Assembly: GCA_015179125.1 (NCBI GenBank)
Contig: WHVA01000543.1
Coordinates: 1-64,000, forward strand
From: Gautieria morchelliformis
Lineage: Eukaryota > Basidiomycota > Agaricomycetes > Gomphales > Gomphaceae
Length of the DNA stretch: 64,000 bases
Direction: 5' to 3'
Translations under genes and position numbers: made by a program
Shown here: piece by piece, positions 57,847 through 64,000 of the stretch
Position numbering within the stretch: the first letter of the stretch is position 1
Layout: each line of letters begins with the position of its first letter
The notes under the pieces: model-generated
Seen by the model: the letters and a program-made list of their open reading frames with translations, nothing else
Told to the model about the DNA's origin: nothing
The model's database searches: none

Positions 57847-58332
57847 AAGATTCCTGTTGCGCTGCCTGCCAAGGTTCTGAACAACCTGATCGACGACATG
57901 AGATCCTCCGTTGCAGACACGGACACCGTAACGGCAAAGACCTCGTCGTTCGATGATCCCGTCGAGCTAAGCTGGGTCCTCGCCAAGTGCTACCCGACTG
58001 GCGGCAAGTTTCCTGTGAAGATCACCGTCGGCACCAAGACCACGGACTTCGACCTGGAGGGCGCCTTCGAAAGGAACCCTGACATAAAGAGCTTTTTGTG
58101 TGCTCTTCAGATCAGGATAGACTTGAAGTCCTCTGTCGCCGTAGAGGGCTCTGGGAAGAAGACTTGCGATCCTGCATGCCTAACAGACTGGGAGGTAGAG
58201 CTCGTCGTCGATCAGGTCGCAGTGGTCAAGACATCAAAGACCGTGTGTGGCGGACGGGTCTCCAAATACGGGTCCGCTGGGAATAAGGATGCCCTCCACA
58301 TCCAATCAGACATGTCTCTGCTCTCGCTTTAG
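57847..58332 (+). pseudogene. Unknown virus-like protein, 3' part (right palindrome arm)
   Basis: Mirror copy of the left-arm fragment on the plus strand, differing by one residue (Ala to Thr in VVK.SK). The stop is at 58,330-58,332. It was created by the palindrome and is not a second independent gene. Confidence 0.55.
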
Positions 58333-58673
58333 GCCACGCGTCTCCAGTATCGTGGTTTCCCTTCCTGTTCGTTTTTAAAAGGAAGCGGCGATCACCCATT
58401 ATGGCATGAATTCATGAACTCCTCATCCTATGGGCCATACACCTATTCAGATCCAAGTTACAGCAAACCTATGCACACAAACATTTAACTCGTAACCCAT
58501 TTACCTTAGTACACATAGACACAGCCCTTTTTATCATAGTCAGAATGTGCTCATGATATTGAAAGCTCATGTACTAATTAGAGTACAAATGCCACCAATT
58601 CCCCACATACATACACACGCGCAGCGTCATCATGTAATATAAATGCACTGCGTCATCGAAAAGAAAAATCCAA

Positions 58674-59781
58674 ATGCATCCACAAGAGACCATTCCTCTA
58701 CCTGCACCTGTACCACCGCTAGAGCTCATGTGGGAGAGCAACCCCTTCCCACCTGACCCATACGGCAAGCTCCCGCCGACCCTGAAAAGTGCCGCACTGC
58801 GCCGCAACTGGTGCAGGCTAACGGCCGATGTGCGTGAGGCATTCTGGAAGGAGCATCTTGCTGGAGAGGAATCTGAGACTGAGCCTGAGAGTGATTCTAG
58901 CCTAACCAGCCCTTCTAAGCTCTTTCAGACGAAAATTGCCCGTGCCGCCCCGGTGGAGGAAGACACCATAAGACTGAAGCCTGTCCCTTCTAAGCACACT
59001 AGCGTATCTGGTAAGCGACACATGATCCAATGTCAATAAATTATTACGACGCACTTATCATCTCCTCTCTTAGTCAGCAGCACTTGACTCTGACATTCGG
59101 AGCTGAAATGAATGTCTCACATATAGACCTGCAGAAGATGGGATGGCGACTTGCCGCAGTTCCCCAATTTGTAGCCAATTACGGCTTCAATCCAACAGCG
59201 GTCCTGCATGTCGACTGGATGTCGGATGAGGATAGTGAGCCAGAAGGAATAAACAAGCATGAGACTGCGCACGAGAGGCAAGAAGCCATGACGGCATGGC
59301 GGACAAGCTGCCTGCATCGTCTGGGAATCACTGGTGATATCAAGCTTCATGACGATCTCGCTCTGCTGGAGGTGGTAAGACCAGAATGGCACAATGATTA
59401 TGTAAGTGCGCACCGTGACTAAATCATCATGGAATAACACCATTTGAAATAAAGGCATCCGGCCTCTTACACGAGCTCAGCCGTATCCACTATCTCTCCC
59501 TCAGTTCGGCTGAGTGTCAGAGTTCCAAGTATAAGTGCATCAAGAAGGAAGCACTCGCGAACCTGCCTTAACTGCTCCGTACCCCTTCATGATCAATGAG
59601 CCATGGTGGTTTGAGATGAAGGAAGGTGAGCACGGAGAGTACGTACAGTCATGGTCTTCATTCGACAACCCTCCCAATTTCGACGACTTCGAAGATCAAC
59701 ATCCTGCAGGTTCTGAAACAAGTTGGTGATGGAGCTGATGACGGAGAAGAAGATCATGAGAGTGGGCATGGGGAGGATTAG
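58674..59781 (+). pseudogene. Copy B of the unknown TE-associated gene, deleted and frameshifted
   Basis: Retains the first block (MHPQETIPLPAPVPPLEL) and the last two blocks of 23,695-26,905, but the ~2.1 kb between them is gone (junction at about 59,083). A 7-bp deletion near 59,547 and a 2-bp deletion near 59,693 shift the final exon. Clearly non-functional. Confidence 0.75.
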
Positions 59782-59919
59782 AGGGACCAGAGACGTACAG
59801 AGAGGGATTATTCATATTGGGGAAACATAACTTATTCCTCAGCTGCATGTTGCACGTCGCGCACAATAGAGATGATACAATGTATTCTTGTCCCCACCCC
59901 ATCTGTGAACATTCCATCT

Positions 59920-62090
59920 CCTCTGCCCGATTTCTGCCATGACGATTGTGGCGTGAGCGCAAGCAGGGACCAGACAGTCAGGATATGGAGCATAGCATTG
60001 ACGTACGCATGATTTAGAAACTTGCGTCCCCCATGACCTCCTCTCGCAGACACTGCATCAAAGTTTTAAACTCCCATACAGATTGGATTCGTTGCACCTT
60101 GTTGAGCTTAGATGGGAAATTGAATCTCACATGTTCTAATGATCATGTAAGTTGCATATGGTCAATCAGATCAAGGTCTCAAGTTTCACAGACCGCATGG
60201 ATATTAGATGTGGAGTCAGGCGCTACAAAGGCAGAAATGCGTGGACACGAAAACATAGTTGAGGTGGCTGTCTTTGCGCCTGTGGTCTCCCTTCCCTCTA
60301 TCCGCGACTTGGTCGCCCGGGCGAGTAACCATTGATCCTGTCTAAATCGTGTTTTAATGCTTCGCGCTGTTACGGTCATTGCAGCCAGCCAACCCACGTA
60401 CTGATAAAATTGACGCCATAGGTGTTGCGTTCGTAGCGACGGGCTCCCGAGACAAAACTATTAAAATTTGGGATGCATTGATGGGGCAGTGCTTGTGGAC
60501 GTTTGTGAGGGCATTTCTCTGATTGACTCTTTCTTCTTCTTCTCATTGCTAGCAGGTTGGCCACGATAATTGGGTGCGGGCCCTGACTTTCCATCCGTGT
60601 GGAAAATACCTTCTCTCTGCCGCCGATGGCCACACTGTCCACATATGGGATCTCGAGACAGGATGGTGTGTGAAGAAGATTGAAGTGCATGAGCAGTTTG
60701 TCGCATCGATCGTATGGGGAAGGCAGGTTGTTGTCAAGATTGGATTTTAGGCGTTAATATTGTGTATTAGTGAACACAGCGAATGCCCGAACAACTTGTG
60801 CGAATAAGTATGCCGTTCAGCGAATAGGTGAACCGATGAATGTTCATGAAACAAGAGGGTTGCCCGAACAGGGCTCACCCTACCTACAGTCGTAGCGAAA
60901 TAGCTCGCAGCACTTGACGACATAACGTACAAGATATCACGGGAGGGCCGTCTAAGTTTCGACGGTCCCTTCGCTGGCGAAGGTGCTCCTTCAGAGCCCT
61001 TCGCCAACAGCACAGAAAATAGTTTGAAGGCTAAGGTAACGAAGATGAAGTATGAGAACTCACCAGTGATGCCTAAGTCCTTGGCTGGTTGAAGATAGAA
61101 ATCTTCAAGGAGAGGCTCAAGACGATGATCACAGCGAGGTCAAGTTTGCACAAGATGGACGACGTATGATAATTGAACTGGGGAATATACATGCGAATGT
61201 AAACTACTTATATCGAATGCTCGTAAGGTATCAGCGAATAGGAAAGAGGCCGTCATGAGTCAGGGTTGGATAGGGGTGCGCAGTCATGATACAACACAGA
61301 TGAAATAAACATACAATAGAATGTAAGAAGAGGGAAAACATGAAACGACGGAGAGTAGAGGTGGCGAAGGCATTTATGGACAAAACCATGTCTTGGGACT
61401 CGTGTACATGCTACCCTGCACGGACTCTTGGTCTACTGGGTTGATTCTGCACGGCCTATGGAGGGGATGTCCTGCGAACATACTCTGACCATACGAACGC
61501 CCAATGGGGTTGGATTTAAGAAGACGATGGGGTTAATGATGGACCATCATGCCGGGTGAATGGTATTGATCGTTTTTGATGGTGTGCCTGCTGGTGAATG
61601 ATGCGAGCAGCGAATAGCCGTTCGGCGAAATGCAAGGAAGGGCGAATCGAGGTGACATAGGGGAGGAGAGGCCGAGGAGGAGGGTGAAGCGAGCGAACAC
61701 TGAGGAGGAGTGGCGAAAGGGAAAATGGGGATACCAAGGTGCAGGAAATGCACAGGTCATGACAACCCAACTATTCGGACACCATCGGAAGAGGGTCAAG
61801 CAGAGGAGGTGGTAGGCCCAGTGATGACTGCCGAGTCAGTCTCAGGACGTCGATAGTGCGTTTGACGGCGCGGCTATGGTAGTTGGCGTGAACAGCGAGA
61901 GTTAGTTGTCGAACATAACAATGGTGATAGGAACGAACACGAAGGTGGGGTGAAAAAATAGGAAAACTGAGCTTCTAAGTATGGGAGATAAACACGTCAT
62001 GACAGTTGTCACGGGCGCAGACGGGCAGCAGGAGGCGGTGGAACAGCCGATCAATGTTATGGCCATGGCCAGTTCTGATAAAGTGAGTGC
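59920..62090 (+). pseudogene. Copy B of the PAC1/LIS1 fragment, split by a solo LTR
   Basis: Same WD40 blocks as 27,025-27,945 with more decay: the ASRDQTVRIW block is preceded by a disrupted GDD segment, and [12 protein letters not shown] has become GHTVHIWDLETG. The LTR at 60,732-62,004 interrupts it between WGRQVV and TGADGQQ. The end lies at about 62,083. Confidence 0.75.
60732..62004 (+). mobile_element. Solo LTR of a gypsy element (1,273 bp)
   Basis: TGTCAAGATTGG...CGTCATGACA, flanked by GTTGT on both sides (60,727-60,731 and 62,005-62,009). Copy A supplies the empty site GGCAGGTTGTCACGGG at about 27,865. The first ~680 bp match the gypsy LTR at 49,061-48,390 in reverse complement. The remaining ~600 bp are different. 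Confidence 0.92.
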
Positions 62091-62109
62091 TCGCTGCTGA
62101 TCTCTTCCT

Positions 62110-64000
62110 ATCGCGAATCACAGGGCCGCGGACCCCAGCAGTGATAGCGACTATCAATGAAGAATTGGACTCATCTATCCTCATCAATATTAGTGTGTCT
62201 CTAGTCTGCATGCAGGAACACAATACCTTGTCAAGGGTCACAGTGAACCATTGTGGACGGTCTGAACTATCATATACTCCATGGGCCACATGACAATGGA
62301 TGTCTCCAAATGGAATAACTGCAATCTTCGGATCAAATTTCGTGTAAGTATTGGGCAAATGGAACTTGACATCGATTTCTGGGCTGTGTGATGTGATGAA
62401 CTCCTAGAGGATTATCCAGGGGAATTTGTACTTACAAGTCAGCCCAGGCATCCTGCTGAATAGGGACTGTATCTAGCGTTTCGAACCATGCAATCTTGGC
62501 AAAAATCGTGGGGGCCCTTGCCGACTGGCTATGTTCAAACAGGCTTACAATCTCTCCATACTTCCATTCCTCCATCATGTGGGCCTTCACAAGGGACAAG
62601 AATCGGGTAGTAGCGGCTGCGTCCCTGGACAAGGCCGTGAAATGCCGTCCGGTCCTGATAACATACGTGTAATAGTTGGCTGCTGGTGACAAATAGCTAG
62701 CATTCCGTGGGGCGGCATGATCCAGGGCGAGATAAATATGTGGTCCGTTATTGCCTGCTGCGACATTATTATAGTAAGCTGCAAGTGCCTGGTGTGAAGA
62801 CTTAGGAAGAAAGTGCTTGTTCTTTATCAGAGGCCACGAATCACTCCCGATGTATGTGTCACTATGCGTGGGCACTAGTGTGAGATCAAATCCAAATATG
62901 AATTATGTACTCACAATCATCCAATGCATCCTGGTGTGCCGAGGCAACGGTCCCTCGTGGGTCGGACGATCCTCCGAGCAAGTGTTGAGTAATGAGTGAC
63001 TCGTCACTCATTGTGGGGCTTGTGGATATGAGATGCATCTATAAAGATGACAGAGACGGCCAATGACTAGGTTCTTAAGCGCAACTCACGGTTTCCTGCA
63101 GTTGGACATTCCGACCCCATTCACGAACCATGCTGACCTCCAGTTGTCCACCACCCCAAATGTTTGACTTAAAACTCTTCAGGAGTTTATTAAGCCGTTC
63201 TCCCAGAAAACACCAGAACCCATAAACAGGGCCGTAGTCATATATCTGCGCAGGCAAGTGCACAACATAGTGATGGTTCGGCTTCATCTTCTTGATACCA
63301 TAAACCTGCTCAGTCCATTGTTTCAGTGTTAGCGTTTTTTGGATTCATGTCGCACGCACGGATTTATACTCCAAAAGATACTCGCTCATTAGCACTTCAA
63401 CCCGTCAAACCTCTGCATCTGTTAGTTCGTATTGTGTATAGATTTTTGTAGCAGTGGCAAGCTTGAGGAATATTTGGTCTTCCCCCGGTAACATGCGCGG
63501 CGAGGGCTTCTTGGGAGGCTCAACAATTTTGTGTGATTTCCTGGTGGCACTCTGACCTGGATGGTCGTCAAACTGGCTTTGATGAGTCATACTTCCAGTT
63601 TCGCCACCATCCCATATTGGTTGAGTCGCCATTTGAGATTCGAACCGAGCCCGATATCTTGCACCGTGCTTCCTTTCCCATTCTTTCATCCGTTGCATGA
63701 AGGAGGCCATAGCTACATCATATTCCTTCTGGGCTTTTGTGAGACACTCATCCCATACTAAGGGGATCTAGCAGATATTTAATGTAATTAGACCACCAAT
63801 ACCATTAATATTATTGTGTTTGCAACTTACAATGATTGGTAAAAAAACAGTACTGAGCCCTTTGTATGTGTCGGCAGAAAGGCTTCCACCTGCCGGTTCG
63901 CCAACTTGCATAGCTGGTTGTCCCAAAAAAGATGGCATGTCAAACTGTGAGAGAGGCTCAGCAGTGTACAGCTATCAGAGATAAGGTTGAGAGACTTACA
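62110..64000 (-). pseudogene. Copy B of the Tnp2-like transposase, C-terminal part; runs off window
   Basis: Corresponds to about 27,990-29,870 of copy A. Blocks visible: DPKIAVIPFGDIHCHVAHGV, HFLPKSSHQALAAYYNNV, KPNHHYVVHLPAQIYDYGPV and WERKHGARYRARF. Several residue changes occur. The N-terminal half would lie beyond position 64,000. Whether it is intact cannot be judged. Confidence 0.6.

Larger units (their letters stand above)
55839..58397. mobile_element. Virus- or linear-plasmid-like insert
   Basis: 2,559 bp present only in copy B, between the inverted segment and the resumed homology at ATTATGGCATGAATTC. It has no introns, no LTR or TIR ends and no similarity elsewhere in the window. 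It encodes a capping-enzyme-like protein and, convergently, the 3' part of an unknown gene that is duplicated head to head in a 1.1-kb palindrome. Compact, intronless convergent genes 59 bp apart are unlike the host genes here. I infer integrated DNA of an undescribed fungal DNA virus or linear plasmid. Confidence 0.65.
57285..58397. repeat. 1.1-kb near-perfect palindrome
   Basis: Arms 57,285-57,835 and 57,847-58,397 (551 bp each) are reverse complements, with one substitution seen (57,451 versus 58,231). The central 11 nt (CCGATCGTCGA) pair only partly. The left arm begins three bases before the capping-gene stop codon. The right arm ends exactly at the host junction. Confidence 0.95.
49062..64000 (+). 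repeat. Segmental duplication, copy B (continues past window)
   Basis: Direct repeat of 12,622-29,870 at a spacing of about 36.4 kb. Compared with copy A it lacks 15,819-19,603 and 24,107-26,201. It contains the virus-like insert (55,839-58,397) and a solo LTR (60,732-62,004), and carries one segment inverted. 49,062-52,255 contains no convincing gene besides the short ORF at 51,794. Confidence 0.95.

Noticed and set aside
57745-58332. Two separate 195-codon genes at the palindrome
   Set aside because: The outermost ~35 codons of each frame are antisense of the other arm read across the centre. Only the 3' parts represent one gene, duplicated by the palindrome.
57285-58397. Proof of a hairpin telomere of a poxvirus-like genome
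   Set aside because: The imperfect centre is suggestive, but the gene truncated at the centre fits a fold-back repair event at least as well. A telomere would not be expected to cut a gene.

Overview
The window reads as nuclear DNA of a filamentous basidiomycete, most likely an Agaricomycete. The evidence is a chitin deacetylase gene with eight short GT-AG introns, Tnp2/Plavaka-like transposases, a DUF6570 Helitron-type protein, chromodomain Ty3/gypsy and Ty1/copia elements, and decayed host genes of fungal type. It is a repeat-rich accessory region. Only one gene, the chitin deacetylase, looks intact and host-functional.

Layout. 1-12.6 kb: a GC-rich start with a hairpin, a Ser/Pro-repeat ORF, a 76-bp tandem repeat, a multi-exon unknown gene (5.3-7.3 kb) and a DUF6570 remnant (10-11.9 kb). 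12.62-29.87 kb is copy A of a large direct segmental duplication. It holds a kinase-like pseudogene, the intact chitin deacetylase, an unknown TE-type gene interrupted by a 0.9-kb TIR element, a PAC1/LIS1 WD40 fragment and a Tnp2-like transposase that runs on to 31.8 kb. 31.8-33.6 kb: two halves of a Rim15-type receiver domain in opposite orientations. 33.9-49.06 kb: a retroelement pile made of a poly(A)-tailed LINE fragment, a copia element with a solo LTR nested in one of its LTRs, and a decayed chromovirus lacking its 3' LTR. 49.06-64 kb is copy B, still continuing at the window edge.

The copies differ in informative ways. Copy B lost 3.8 kb (the 5' end of the deacetylase plus the kinase remnant) and 2.1 kb (the middle of the unknown gene). 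It gained a 1.27-kb solo LTR with a 5-bp target duplication. A ~0.35-kb segment in it is inverted, and next to that segment lies a 2.56-kb insert (55,839-58,397) absent from copy A.

That insert is the most unusual object here. It encodes a protein with an ordered set of covalent nucleotidyltransferase motifs (KIDGER, DVE, CDGF, YKLK) behind an N-terminal CxxC...CxxC cluster, as expected of an mRNA capping enzyme/ligase-type protein of a cytoplasmic DNA virus or linear plasmid. It ends in a 1.1-kb, almost perfect palindrome whose arms each carry the 3' part of a second, unknown convergent gene and whose 11-nt centre is imperfect. My reading is an integrated, folded-back end of an undescribed fungal DNA virus or linear plasmid. 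The virus assignment is inference.

Multi-exon coordinates other than the chitin deacetylase are approximate outer limits. No tRNA, rRNA or CRISPR array was recognised.
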